From the NCBI RefSeq assembly GCF_016801865.2, contig NC_068937.1, positions 97,735,982 through 97,799,981 on the forward strand: 64,000 nt of DNA. The letters run 5' to 3'. The notes beneath the pieces were generated by a model. The model was not told where the DNA came from, made no database searches, and worked only from the letters and a program-made list of their open reading frames with translations. Position 1 is the stretch's first letter. Every line of letters begins with the position of its first letter. The position numbers and the translations under genes were made by a program. Positions 33,829 to 45,704 of this stretch are shown in pieces. The stretch is from Culex pipiens pallens (taxonomy: Eukaryota > Arthropoda > Insecta > Diptera > Culicidae).

Positions 33829-35316
33829 CTCTCTGCGAAATCGGCCGATTTCAACCATTTTTTGTATTTTTTTATTAGGCTCAAACTTTGTGGGGGCCTT
33901 TCCTATGACCAAATAAGCAATTTTGTGTCATTGGTTCACCCATACAAGTCTCCATACAATTTTGGCAGCTGTCCATACAAAAATGGTAGGTACATATTCA
34001 AATAGCTCAAACTTTCGAGTGAATTTTCTGATCAATTTGGTGTCTTCGGCAAAGTTGTAGGTATTGTTGAGGACTATTGAGAAAAAATAGGTACACAGAA
34101 AAAAATTGCAGATTTTTTAAACTTTTTTTTCACAAAAACTCAATTTCCAAAAATACGTATTTTTTGATTTTCGAGATTGTTTAGGGGACAAATACCCGCA
34201 ACTTTTGAGCCATAGAGAAACATGGTCAAAAAATCTGCTGCCGAGTTATGAATTTTTGAAAAAATAGTGATTTTTGGAAAAAATCGAAATTTTATGCAAA
34301 AACAAATTTGACGTAATTTTTTAATGTAAAATTGAATTTCCTATCGAAAAGTCCTTTAAAGATTTTTTGATAAAGGGCTCTGTTTTCAAGATATAGCCAC
34401 CGAAAGTTTGATTTTAGCGAAATATTTAAAGTTTTTCGATTTTTAAAAAAAGTGACCATGAGTGACCATTTCTGAAAATATTTTATTTGAAAAGTTCAAA
34501 AAAAATTCTATAAAATTGTCTAAGAGACATTGAAGACTGGACCTCGGGTTACTGAGATACAGCCGCTTTAAGAAAAAGAAACACGAAAAATGAACTTTGC
34601 TAAGTCTCAACTAAACAACCCATCATTTTCTAATGTCGATATCTCAGCAACTAATGGTCCGATTTTCAATGTTACTACATGAAACATTCGTGAAATTTTC
34701 CGATCTTTTCGATTTTTTTTAAAATCAATACTAACATTTAAAATGCTAGTCTTGATTCAATTATTTTCAAAATATTTTTTTCGAAAAGATCGAAAAATTT
34801 CACGAATGTTTTATGTCTTAACATTGAAAATCGGACCATTAGTCGCTGAGATATCGACATTAGAAAATGGTGGGTTGTTTTGGTGAGACTTAGAAAATTC
34901 AATTTTCCTGTTTCTTTTTCTTAAAGCGGCTGTTTCTCAGCAACCCGAGGTCCAATCTTCATTGTCTCTTAGACAATTTCATAGCAAATTTTCTGATTAA
35001 AAAAAATATTTTTAGAAATGGTCACTCATGGTGACTATTTTTAAAAATAGAAATACTGCAAATATTTCGCTAAAATCAAACTTTCGGTGGCTATATCTGG
35101 AAAACAGAGCCCTTTATCAAAAAATCCGTAAAGTACTTTTCGATTGGAAATTCAATTTTACATTAAAAAATTACGTCAAATTTGTTTTTGCATGAAATTT
35201 CGATTTTTTCCAAAAATCACCAAAAATCTCGAAAATCAAAAAATACGTATTTTGGGAAATTGAGTTTTTGTGAAAAAAAAGTTGATTAAAAAATCAGCAA
35301 TTTTTTTCCGTGCAAT
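33829..35316. repeat. Long foldback, third copy (right arm deleted)
   Basis: Left arm from gagcaactctctgcgaaatc. Centre near 34740. The right arm lacks an internal block after caaaaatcacc (near 35220) and stops at tttttttccgtgcaatgtc, so it misses the outer 270 bp or so. Same family as 17348-19297. Confidence 0.82.
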
Positions 35317-35394
35317 GTCAAAGGAAACACATCTTTTTAAACAGAAATTTTAAACATTTTCATCACATGTTTGTTTTTATTCGTTTTGAGCAAA

Positions 35395-35710
35395 ACAGAA
35401 AACTTCCTTGTATTTTTTTACTCGACCCTCTCCGATATCAATGAAACTATCCTGAGCTTATATAAGCCATTTGTGTGTATACGGAGCCAGTTGCACTCGA
35501 GCATGACATTTGAAATGGGCGTAAGTTATATACATATTTTTGTTTTTCGAATTTTAAATATTGCTGTATCTCGAAGCCATTGCATCGGATCAAAAAGTGT
35601 TCAAAAACAAATTGACGGAATTTGTGAAAAAAGCTAAAATGAAAATGCACGTCACTTCTATGAGATATTTTGATTATTATGTTTAAATATTCGAGCCCAC
35701 AATTTTATGT
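35395..35710. repeat. Single-arm copy of the 52.3-kb inverted repeat
   Basis: Shares gcttatataagccatttgtg, ggagccagttgcactcga and tattgctgtatctcgaagcc with both arms of the element at 52290-53402. Only one arm is present. The ORF pair at 35371-35650 is this repeat translated. Confidence 0.65.
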
Positions 35711-36304
35711 GTTGCAATTATTTTTGGAGAAAGCCTTATATATTTTTAATTTTTTTTTTCAATTCGGTTTTATTTGTGAATAATCAAGTTACAATGAGTT
35801 CATTAAGGTACATAACAGAGTTTTGGTGTTCCTTTCAGCTGTGTTTTACATCGTAATTCAATCGAAAACATTATTATTAATAATTATGGAATAGACAAGA
35901 GTAAGAAAAAGTTTTCAAAAAACTTACAGAAATATTTTTCAAATAATCACGGAAAATTAAGGATAGAGGAAAATACAAAAATCTTATTTTGATTTAAATA
36001 AAACTTTGTCCATGCATTCTTTATGTCAATAGAAGTCATTTTGCATCATTAGTTTTTTCATACAAGCCTCCATACAATTTTGGGAGCGGGTCATACATTC
36101 AGAATGGGTATGTAAATGTATTAAATTATGTATTTCGAAAAATAATGGTACACGTAAAAAATCAGATTTTTTAAATTTAAATTTTCATCACTAAATGTTA
36201 AATTTCCAAACCATGTATTTGTTTTATTTTCATTTTTTTATGTTTAAAGGAACTAAACAATCTTCTGAGCCATAGAGGTGGTGTGAAATCTGATTTAAGA
36301 GGTA

Positions 36305-37181
36305 TAGGTAATTCTCCGCCAACTCACACGAAATCGGGAAAAGTTGCCCCGACCCCTCTTTGATTTGCGTGAAACTTTGTCCTTAGGGGTAACTTTTGTC
36401 CCTGATCACGAATCCGAAGTCCGTACGACCTCTTCATTTTTTGAGCATGCGAAAAAAGAGGTGTTTTTCAATAATTTGCAGCCTGAAACGGTGATGAGAT
36501 AGAAATTTGGTGTCAAAGAGACTTTTATGTAAAATTAGACGCCCGATTTGATGGCGTACAGAATTCCGATAAAACGTATTTTTAATCTAAAAAAACACAA
36601 AAAAAGTTTTAAAACTCTGCCATTTTCCGTTACTCAACTTTAAAAATTTTGGAACATGTACTTTTCGAATATACATTAACCCAGAAGGGTCATTTTTTCA
36701 CTTAGAACAACATTTTTCATTTTAAAATTTCGTGTTTTTTCTAACTTTGCAGGGTTATTTTTTAGAGTGTAACAATGTTCTACAAAGTAGTAGAGCAGAC
36801 AATTACAAAAATTTTGATATGTAAACATGAGGGGTTTGCTTGTAAACATCCCGAGTTATCGCGATTTCACGAAAAAAAGTTTTGAAAAAGTTACTTTTTG
36901 CGTTTCTCTTTGTTTCGTCGTCCGTGTCTGTCGCGGGTGACGATGAACAGCCATGATCGACGACGACCAACTTTTTCGAAACTATTGAAAAACACCTCTT
37001 TGTTCGCATGTTCAATCACGAAAGGGGTCGTACCGCCCCTCCGTCACGAGATATCAAAAAACGGACCTCGGATTCGTGATCAGGGACAAAAGTTACCCCT
37101 AAGGACAAAGTTTCACGCAAATCGAAGAGGGGTCAGGGCAACTTTTCCCGATTTCGTGTGCGTTGGTAGAGAATTACCCAA
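36305..37181. mobile_element. GGTAATTCTC long-inverted-repeat element, compact copy
   Basis: Left edge ggtaattctccgccaactca and right edge gttggtagagaattaccc. The arms (36305-36500 and about 36970-37181) carry the caggggtaacttttgtccct-type block in opposite orientation. The centre includes cgtgtctgtcgcgggtgacg. About 0.88 kb and non-coding. It is the best intact guide to the parent of the composite at 15547-20968. Confidence 0.75.
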
Positions 37182-38905
37182 CGATTTTAAAAAAAATCGT
37201 TGTTTTGGAAAATATTAACTTAACTTAACTTTTTTTTAAAGCTAAATTGAATTTGGAAGCGAAAAGTTCATCCCTTTTTTATAAAATGATAAATCGTTTT
37301 AAAATTAAAGCTTTTTTTAAAGAATTTTTTTTTGATTTCTTTTTTGTTATTTTTTGCATGTTTAAAATACTTCTTGAAAGAAAAGCACCCCTGAAAAAAT
37401 CAAGAAAGGCTGAGGCTGAGAATTTCCTACAATTTTCTCTATGGAACTTTGAAAATTGGGCAATAAGTTTCTGAGATATAGTCACCTGATTAGCCTGTAA
37501 TGTTCAACTGACGATATTTCAGAAAGTATTAGTACGGTTTTCAAATTAATTCCAATTTATTTAATGAGTCTACAAATAGATCATTTTCCTAATTTTAAAG
37601 TTTAGAGACCAAATTATAAAATGTTTGAAATATTGGAAAGAGCAGCTGTTCCAAATCAAATCCAGCAATCAAAATTTACTGATTTATTTATACTAGTTAT
37701 AGTGCTAAACATATCTCATTTCAGAGTTAGTTGACGGAACTCAACATGATTTTTGGAGGAAAAATAAAGAAGAAAGAAACAAAATCCAGCAATTCAAACG
37801 CACTTTTGTAAGAAACCATAGTTTTAGTAGGAACCTTGCTTGCAAAAAAAAATAAATGCATAATTAACTCACCGCCCTAGTTGGCGCATTGAATGCATTT
37901 TTGTTTTATCTCAAGTCCAGTTCTGCAAACAACATTAACTCGAGCGCATTTCCCAGAGCGCGAGAAGCCAGCGGTGTAAATTAGTGCAGAAAATTAATCA
38001 CGAAATAATAATTCCATTTGGGAGCATCGAGAGGAAGTTAAAAATTAAGCTCACTTTAGCTTATCCCTCGGTGCATTCAATGGCCGATCCGAGCAAAAGA
38101 AAATTTAAGAAGACACATGAGGCGAGATGTATTGCTTTAAAAAGTCCTCCCTGCATCATCGCTGATTGGGAGGCACGCCGACGAATACTATTTTCATGAT
38201 AATATTTGTATTTTGGCTAAATTACGTGAAATGTAATTTTGATCAAATAAAAACAACCTTCCTCAACTCGGGATGTCCACCACCCAGTTTTCGCTTGGTA
38301 AATGCTTAATTAAAAGTTTATCACGAATAAAAATAAACAACAACAGCAAGAAGGAAAACGAAGGATACGAGATGGTCAGCAGAGTAAAAAAAGAAGCTCT
38401 TCTCTGGACTATGTGGCCAGATTTTCAACGAACGCTCCGAGCTTCTTCATTAGCCCACCGAGGGAAGCTGAAGGCGAAGCGGGTGCCGTGATTGGGTGAA
38501 TGAGTTTTTCTTCCCTATTTTGTTCACTACACACTTCGACAGGATCATAATAAACTCAACTCTTGGAAAAGTGGAGATTTTTTTCTCTGTTCACTATTAC
38601 ATGCTTTCCAGGGTTGTGGAAATACACAACATCCAACTCATATTATTGAATTTTAATCCCATTTCGAAAAAAGGTCTAGAATTTGCTAGACCGGGATTCA
38701 AAAAAAGAACAGCCCTAATAAATCCTGACGACGACGAAGCAAGAGGCATTATTAATTTCGCTTGATGAGGTAATATTACGCTGTTTACGGATCGATTAGT
38801 TGGCTCAAACTTAATTGTTGTTTCCGTTCCTGAGAACGGGATAAAATATTGGAAAGAGAAAAGAATCCCGTAACCTGAATGTTATTATAAGATTAATTTA
38901 TTGAT
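37182..38905. other. Mostly non-repetitive intron segment
   Basis: The part 37870-38500 has even base composition (gagcgcatttcccagagcgc near 37942; ccgagggaagctgaaggcga near 38458) and no repeat relatives here. ORFs (37984-38199, 38273-38491, 38496-38765) carry no motif and no matched splice sites. Candidate conserved non-coding DNA. Confidence 0.3.
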
Positions 38906-38908
38906 ATG

Positions 38909-39236
38909 GAGCAATTCTCTGAGATTTCAGTCATTCGAAATTTTCGTATGTTTTAATCCGGCCGGAACTTTTTTGGTGCCATTTTGCATCGTTAGTTTGT
39001 CCATATAATTTTCCATACAAATTTGGTCCATTAAAAATAATATATTAAAATTCAAAAATCTGTATCTTTTGAAGGAAATTTTTGATCGATTTGGTATCTT
39101 CGGCAAAGTTGTAGGTATGTATAAGGACTACACAGAAAAAAAATGATACACGGTAATTTTTTTTTGTGATTTTCAATTTCACTTTTTGTCAATAATACTT
39201 GATTTGCAAAAAACACCATTTTTTATTTGTTTTAGG
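38909..39236. repeat. Long foldback, fourth copy, outer fragment
   Basis: Reads gagcaattctctgagatttc, then atttggtatcttcggcaaag and ttgatttgcaaaaaacac as in the 23850-25790 copy, and stops at ttgttttag. The sequence expected next (gacataaaatgccaactttt in the relative) resumes at about 41567 (ggtgtcatcaaatgctaact). The two parts were separated by about 2.3 kb of inserted DNA. Confidence 0.75.
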
Positions 39237-39576
39237 AAAGGCTCTTGCTGAGCAAAATTCAATATACTTTGCCGATATGACACCATGGTACAACAAAAAC
39301 TTTAAAGGAATAATTTATATAAATTTGAAATTAAAAATATAAAACTGTCTTGTTTTAACATTTTACATACTTCACTTTGCTTATGACTTGCACGTTTAAA
39401 AATATTCACAAAATAAACCGCGATTTGCTGAATCAAATCTCCATGTTCTTCAATTTTTTTGTAAAACGTTAAAAAGTTTTCGAAGTGTCAAGTTTGCTTA
39501 TAAAAGTAATATCATTCTCATGAAAACATTTCGACGGTTTTTTTAAAAGGTCCTAAAAACATGTGAAACACAAAGG

Positions 39577-41015
39577 CAGTGCGCTCATCCGCTCATGAGC
39601 GAGCATTTTTCGCTCATTCGTGAGGAGAAGCGCGACGCGAGCTAGCTCACGTTTGCTCGTGCTCGTGTTTGCTCATTTATTTTATGAGCGAAAATGCTCA
39701 TTGCTCGCGCTCGCGCTCATTTTTGCTCATTGAGCAAAATGAGCGGTATTTTTTTTACCTGTAACGGGTAAACGATAATAACTTTTTTTTTTCAGCAGAG
39801 CTTCGAGGTTGATTTTTTTTAAATGGAGGCTTGAATAGGCTAATCTTAATAATATTGGATGAAGTTATTTGTCATTTTTTCTGTTTTCAAACTTGCCACT
39901 TTTCTGGTGTAATGCAACTTTTTCAGTCTAAATCGAGGTAAAATTATAACATTCAAGAGGTAACATTCAACCTTACAAAATTACACCATCCAAATGTACA
40001 CTTTTTTACTGTGTAGAAATAATTCGATTAATAAAAAAAAAAAGTTGATAATAGAGTGACACGTGAAAGTGAACTATTTAATAAAGCTGAAAAGTATCTT
40101 TTAAGGAACACAAATATGTTTTCTTGGTAATACGTCATGTTTTAATTCCTGGGCACCTCATCTTGTTTAGTCAATTATTTGTAAATAATTTTGCATGCAA
40201 TAAATGTCAAATCTGTGTCTTAGATAATTTTCACATCAATTATCTTATTTATATGCTGAAGTCGATCCAAATAAATAAATAAGAAATGAGCGTGCTCACA
40301 AGTAAAAACATGTTTTAATATAAAAAAATCGATTGCCATCCTATTTACAGCTTATTTAAGACCTAAAAATTCCGTTCCTTGACAGTTTACTCTAAATTTG
40401 AAAGTGAAATAAGCTAAAAAGCGTGTCTGGGATTCTTAGCAAATTAAGACACCTTAATTGCGAGTCAACCATTTTTCATTTATCGGGAATTTAATCAAAA
40501 CTAGTTTTCTAAATTATCAAACTTTGAAAAAAAAAAATAGGCTGACAACATTAAAGTTTCATTGTTAATTTGATTTTTGTTAACCGCGGTAAATTTTCTT
40601 GAAATATTTCGAATTAAAAAAAATCCACCAAAGCATTTACCATTACCACATTGATCACACAAAAAACTGTGGTGGAAAAGTATCCCCCGCAATCCACCGC
40701 GATCAATGTTTGATAGTTCGACGCCAACGAATAATTTCATGAAAATTTACCGCGGTTAACCAAAATTAAATAACCAATGCAACTTTGATGTGTTCATGTA
40801 CCATTTTCGCGATGAAATTATCTTCAAAAGTGGCAATCCAATTGGCCTGTGCCAGATTCATCAACGATACTAAAAATCTACCTGATTTGCTGATGAGCGC
40901 TCATTGAGCGCGAGCGCATGCGATGAGCATGAGCGAGCACGAGCTACCTGTTAAGTCCTCATGCTCATGAATGAGCGAGCACGGCTTCTGGCTCGCTCGC
41001 TCATTCGCAACCCTG
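39577..41015. mobile_element. hAT-type element with GAGC/GCTC-rich ends, 1.44 kb
   Basis: Flanked by the 8-bp direct repeat CACAAAGG (39569-39576, 41016-41023). Ends: left CAGTGCGCTCATCCGCTCA; right, in reverse, CAGGGTTGCGAATGAGCGAG; the CAGxG start is typical of hAT. The outer 130-180 bp on both sides consist almost entirely of GAGC and GCTC words in both directions. The interior is AT-rich with a short ccgcggtaaatttt/aaaatttaccgcgg pair (40582 and 40740). No transposase. It sits in DNA that itself interrupts the foldback. Confidence 0.87.
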
Positions 41016-41282
41016 CACAAAGGCTTATAGGACCTTTTAAAAAAACTCTAGATTTGTAATAGAAATGTTTACAGATATTCACAAGCTATAGAAAACCCTT
41101 GGATCTTTTATCGGATAAATATGTTTTGTAAGGAATTTTAAAGGAAAAATAATTGATAATCAACTGTGAACTGAGGAAAACCCGGAAAACTATCCAAATT
41201 ATCTCTTTGAAAACAAATTGACAGATAAATAAAATTAAAATAGAAAAAGCTTTCGCCAGATCAGAAAAGCACGAAAAACGAA

Positions 41283-41430
41283 ACTATTGGCACTACGCCC
41301 CCCGGGGCATGGCCTTCCTCTAACGTGGGATTTCTGCTCCAGCGCCTCTGACGAGACAGGAGAAACCGGGACCGACGTTTTACTTCACCATCCGATAGAA
41401 GCTCAGTGGATAAGGCGGGAATCGAACCCC
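41283..41430 (-). mobile_element. 5'-truncated tRNA-type SINE (copy A)
   Basis: On the minus strand a B box (GGGTTCGATTCCCGCC) is followed by ttatccactgag and a body ending ggggcgtagtgccaatag. This arrangement is typical of mosquito tRNA-related SINEs. The A-box half is missing. The same insertion is present in copy B at 58668-58815. Confidence 0.65.
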
Positions 41431-41566
41431 AGAAAAGCACATCAATTTTAAAAAGTTGTCAAAATTTCGTACAAATCCGTATTATGCAAAAAATTCCTTA
41501 CACAAATTCCGGCCTGTTAAAAATCCGCGGAGAGAGTCAAAAATCCGTACAGTTAGTAGCTTTAGT

Positions 41567-42110
41567 TTTAGGTGTCATCAAATGCTAACTTCTCAGAAAT
41601 TTCCAGAATGTGCAAAAAAATTTTAACCGAGCTATAAATTTTAAATCAATACTGATTTTTGCTCGCAAAAATTTTTCAACTTAATTTTTCGATGTAAAAT
41701 TGAATTTGCATTCAAAAAATACTTAAGTGAAATTTTGATAAAGTGCGCCGTTTTCAAGTTATAGCCATTTTTAGGTAACTTTTATGAAAATAGTCGCAGT
41801 TATTCATTTTAAAAAATAGTGCTCTGAAAAAAATATTTTTGAAAAGCTGAGAAAGTTATCTATATTTAGAGATGTTGCCATGCAAAGGGCTTTAAAACAG
41901 GAAAATTAATTTTTTCTAAGCCTCACCCAAACAACCCATTATTTTCTAATGTCGATATCTCAGCAATCAATGGTCCAATTCTTAATTTTGAAATATGAAA
42001 CATCCATGAAATTTTCCAATCTTTTCGAAAATAATATTTTATTTTATTTAAATCAAGACATACTTTTTAAAAGGGCCAAACATTCAAAATTACGCGCTCT
42101 TATAAATTTT
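41567..42110. repeat. Long foldback, fourth copy, inner fragment
   Basis: Continuation of the arm that begins at 38909: ttctcagaaatttccagaat, aagttatagccatttttagg, aatgtcgatatctcagcaat. It ends near the centre of the palindrome (cattcaaaattacgcgctct) and passes straight into GGTAATTCTC-family text. No opposite arm. Duplicated in copy B (58952-59500). Confidence 0.7.
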
Positions 42111-43316
42111 GATATATAAACATAAGGAGTTTTCTTGTAACCATCACGAGTTATCGCGATTTTACGAAAAAAATGTTTTGAAAAAATGTTTTACACTGTT
42201 ACACTCTTAAAAATAACCCTGCAAAATTAGAAAAAAAACAAAAACACGAAATTTTAAAATGAAAATTGTTGTCCTAAATGAAAACGTTACTTAATCCACC
42301 TTTAGGTGGTTGTTGCCTTCCTCTCATTTATAGAATGATTCCAACCCCCCTAAAGTGTCCACATGGTTTATGGATTGCCCCTAACGTGATCGCAGCACCA
42401 AATAGGTCCTAACAAAAATAAGTGATGATTAAAAAAAAACAGACTGCCTACAGACTTTTTGTCAAGATTGTACATACACCACCGTGGGGAAATAGGTTGA
42501 GGTTATGTAATTTCAGAGCATTTTTTAACTGCTTGTTATTTTAGATAGGTAAGTCAGATCTTGAAAATTATTAATCCACAAGAAAGGTCATTTCAAAACC
42601 TTTCTTAAAATATATAACATGGCAGGTTTCCATGCAAAAACCACCCTTTTTTTTGCAAATTGTGAAATTTATATGCAGCAGTTTTTTAAGAATAACTTTT
42701 GATGTGCTTTGCTAAATCTCATGAATTTCAATAGGGACTTTGGTACCCCAAGACGAATCGAATGAGGCCAATACGGTCAAAATCGGCTCAGTCAGTGACG
42801 AAATATTCCAGTGACATTGATTCGGTACACATGTCTACATACAGCCAAACACAAAGACATTTGCTCAGCAGGTGATTCTGAGTCGATATGTACAAATGAA
42901 GGTAGGTCTAGGAGGTCTAATAAAAAAGTACATTTTTCGAGTGATTTTATAGCCTTTCCTCAGTAAGGTGAGGAAGGCAAAAATTACCCTTCTGGGGTAA
43001 TGTAGATTTAAAAAGTACATTAAATTTCCATAAAATGACATGCTCCAAAATGTTTTACAGTTGAGTAGCGAAAAATGGCAGAGTTTGAAAAAAAATGTTT
43101 TTTTTTTCGATGAAATATACGTTTTTTTTTTTCAAATTTGAAGAACACCTATTTTTTCGTATGTTCAAAAAGAGAAGGGGACTATCGCCCCAACGTCACG
43201 AGATATCAAAAAACAGATTCGTGATCAGGGACAAAAGTTACCCCTTAGGACAAAGTTTCACGCAAACTGAAGAGGGGTCGGGGCAACTGCTGTTTGAGTT
43301 GGCAGAGAACTACCCT
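42111..43316. mobile_element. GGTAATTCTC-family fragment interrupted by a GCCTTCCTCA element (copy A)
   Basis: The left part (cacgagttatcgcgatttta, gcaaaattagaaaaaaaaca) and the right part (cccttctggggtaatgtaga to ggcagagaactaccc) match the centre and right arm of 36305-37181. Between them is the element at 42290-42982. The left arm is missing. In copy B the middle is deleted. Confidence 0.6.
42290..42982. mobile_element. GCCTTCCTCA-family element without satellite (copy A)
   Basis: In reverse orientation to 8487-11397: starts cttaatccacctttaggtgg followed by gttgccttcctc and ends cctcagtaaggtgaggaagg. Internal landmarks shared with the first copy are gagtcgatatgtac and aaaaagtacatttttcgag. 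It lacks the 164-bp satellite, showing that the array is an amplified internal part of one copy. In copy B its end is deleted. Confidence 0.68.
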
Positions 43317-43800
43317 ATTATAAGATTTATTTATTGTTTTCAAAAAATTAAATTGTTGAAATATTAAGAAAAAAAGGTTTTGACTAAAATATTTTAATAT
43401 TGAACTCATTTCAATTAATATAATAAAATTAAATAAATGTTAATTAAAGCAGAAATATGTATGCAAAATTCACAGCGACTCTGAATCAGAAATTCAAAAC
43501 AGAACCAAAAATAGTTACAAATTTGCCATCGTCTCACTTTACGGCTTCGGTGGACACATATTGTCGGGGCCAAATAACAATAAGGTATCCATTCTTATGC
43601 ATGCTCAGCAGCACAAGGAATGTGTTTCAGCGTCTGCCCCCTTTGCTAACCGTTTGCAACACCAGCAACTGACCTTCCACGTGTTTGGGGTGTTGATGTC
43701 GAAGATCACCCGAGCAAAAGATAAATCCTAGAAGTAACACAGTTTGATGTGGGTATCTCATCGATAAATATTATTGTTAGAAAGTACTAAACTTATTATT
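43317..43800. other. AT-rich duplicated DNA, no gene seen
   Basis: Shared with copy B (60805-61248), except that A has about 20 extra bases near 43746 (tgtgggtatctcatcgataa). Short ORFs conserved between the copies (43457-43672 / 60889-61140) have no motif, and their conservation only reflects the recent duplication. Confidence 0.5.
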
Positions 43801-43808
43801 CTTTAAGA

Positions 43809-44839
43809 CAGGCCTGCCCAACGTCCGGCCCGCGGGCCGGATCCGGCCCGTGAAGCCATTTCATCCGGCCCGCGACGTCTTTTCAAAATAGTTCGATGGC
43901 CGGCCCTTAAGGCTGATCATGAAATATTGAATAAATTAATTGATTGTCTGAATTAAAAAAAGTAAGCTTAAGATTAAATTTTAACATATTATAACAACAA
44001 TCATCATGTTTGAATTTAATTCTTATAATTTCTGTATTGATATTTTTAAACTGAAAAATGATGCAGGAAAATAAAATTATCCATTTCATAAAATTGTGAA
44101 ATTTATAAAAACAAAACTTGGATTGTTGTCTAAAAATGTACAAAATGACTCTAAATTTTAATTTCCTTTAGTTTTAACTGTGTTTACTTAACATTGAAGT
44201 TTTTTTCTATTTTTTTTTAAATAAATAACTGAGCAAAAACTAATGTATTTTTCCAGAACAAATTTTCTGTGATAAAGTTTTTTTAGAAAAAAAGCTTAAA
44301 AAAGATAATTATTCGTACTAATCGCTGCAAATATTTTGAAAATATTAAAAAATGTCTCAAAATGAGTCAAGAAATAAGGGAGCAAAAATATATTAAATTT
44401 TCTGTGTTTAAAATCATTTTAAAATATTTTTTCATAATATTTGAATAAAGGTGTTCAACAAGGTTTTTTTTGTAAAAGATATTCGAATCCAAATTTCGTT
44501 TGAATAAATTTTATCATGTCTCATTGATTTTTTTATATTGTAGTGTTGAGGAAATTAAATTTAAAAAATTGCAACGACCATTGAAATTTGAATGTTCTTT
44601 TTAAATTATATCGAGGTATTTGATTGCAATCGTCAAAAACAATAACTATACAATTTTAAACAAACAAAAATTAAAATATGTCAGATAAACACATTTTTGA
44701 AAGTTATCTTTGTGTTTTATTCTTAAAATCAAGATATACTTTTTACTTTTTTCAACTTTTATTGAATATTAGTTCCGGCCCGCCATTGCTTCAGAAAAAT
44801 CAGATATGGCCCGCAGGGCCAAAAGGTTGGGCACCCCTG
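43809..44839. mobile_element. hAT-type non-autonomous element, present only in copy A
   Basis: Left end CAGGCCTGCCCAACGTCCGG; right end in reverse CAGGGGTGCCCAACCTTTTG. The 8-bp direct repeat CTTTAAGA flanks it (43801-43808, 44840-44847). Copy B has the intact empty site CTTTAAGA once, at 61249-61256. Ends are GC-rich (ggcccgcgggccggatccgg) and the 1-kb interior is AT-rich and non-coding. A solo end of the same family lies at 22779. Confidence 0.95.
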
Positions 44840-44847
44840 CTTTAAGA

Positions 44848-45704
44848 TGTCGTTTTTCCACGAAATAAAAAGAACATTAACATTATTAACAGCAAATTGT
44901 GTTATTGGTAACAAATCTTCTTAAACAATATTTGTTTATGAAAAATAACAAATTTTGTTACTAGAACTTATTGTTTCCGTTTCCTTCGTGTTGACCCCGC
45001 CTTGTTCGTGCTCAAGAACCTTCATTTTCCATTTACAAGAATGGAACCCTTTTCAACCCACCCAAAAAAAACCTCCTTCCAATTCATGGTCCCGACCTTT
45101 CTCGCCACCGCCAGACCACAAAGGAAAGCGCTCATTGACACTTTCGGAGGCACTGGCTTCGGGTGGTCTGGCTCCTTCCACCAAAACACACCAGCATAAA
45201 ATTGCACTCTCACACACTCACAAACACAAACGCATAATCCCCCAATAGTTGGAGCTAATATATGGGCAAGGTTGCGAAACAAAGAACGAACCAAAACAAA
45301 GAGGGCCACTGCCAAAAATAACCTGCTGATAGCCGTGCGTGCTAAGGCGCAGGGTCCTCTCCGCGAATGCTAGGTTGAAATCCCACAGTGACAAAAATTA
45401 TATTCCTCAAAATTTGTGTTTTGCATTTTTTTTAGCTGTGCCAACTCATCGGTTGGACCGAAGAGGCCACCAATTGTTTTACACGTTATTGGGTAGCCTC
45501 CCCCAGAAAAGTTAGTCGCCAGAGCGCGCCCATTCATTCGCATGAACAGGGTTTTATTTATTGGATCGGGATGAATGTTGGCTCCACCCTCAACAACTGG
45601 CGTTTTGTTTTCATTTTGGGGACCACGAAGAAATGAAAAATTGGAATAATATTGGAAAATCTTGGGAGGATTCATTGAGGGTTTGGTTTGGAATTTCATA
45701 AAAC
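44848..45704. other. Non-repetitive duplicated segment with a tRNA-like stretch (copy A)
   Basis: GC-richer, shared with copy B (61257-62114). ORFs on both strands are conserved between the copies, but the minus frame 45370-45699 shows three amino-acid changes and then a frameshift in B (61780-62109), which argues against coding. The tRNA-like stretch is listed separately. Confidence 0.4.
45326..45392 (+). pseudogene. tRNA-like stretch (copy A)
   Basis: tgatagccgtgcgtgctaag resembles a Leu/Ser-type A box and ggttgaaatccc a B box, about 45 bp apart. No complete cloverleaf. Copy B has the same at 61736-61802 with two changes in the A-box area. Confidence 0.4.

Noticed and set aside
45370..45699. 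109-codon minus-strand ORF conserved in both large copies (61780-62109)
   Set aside because: Conservation only reflects recent duplication; three residue changes and a frameshift in copy B show no coding constraint.
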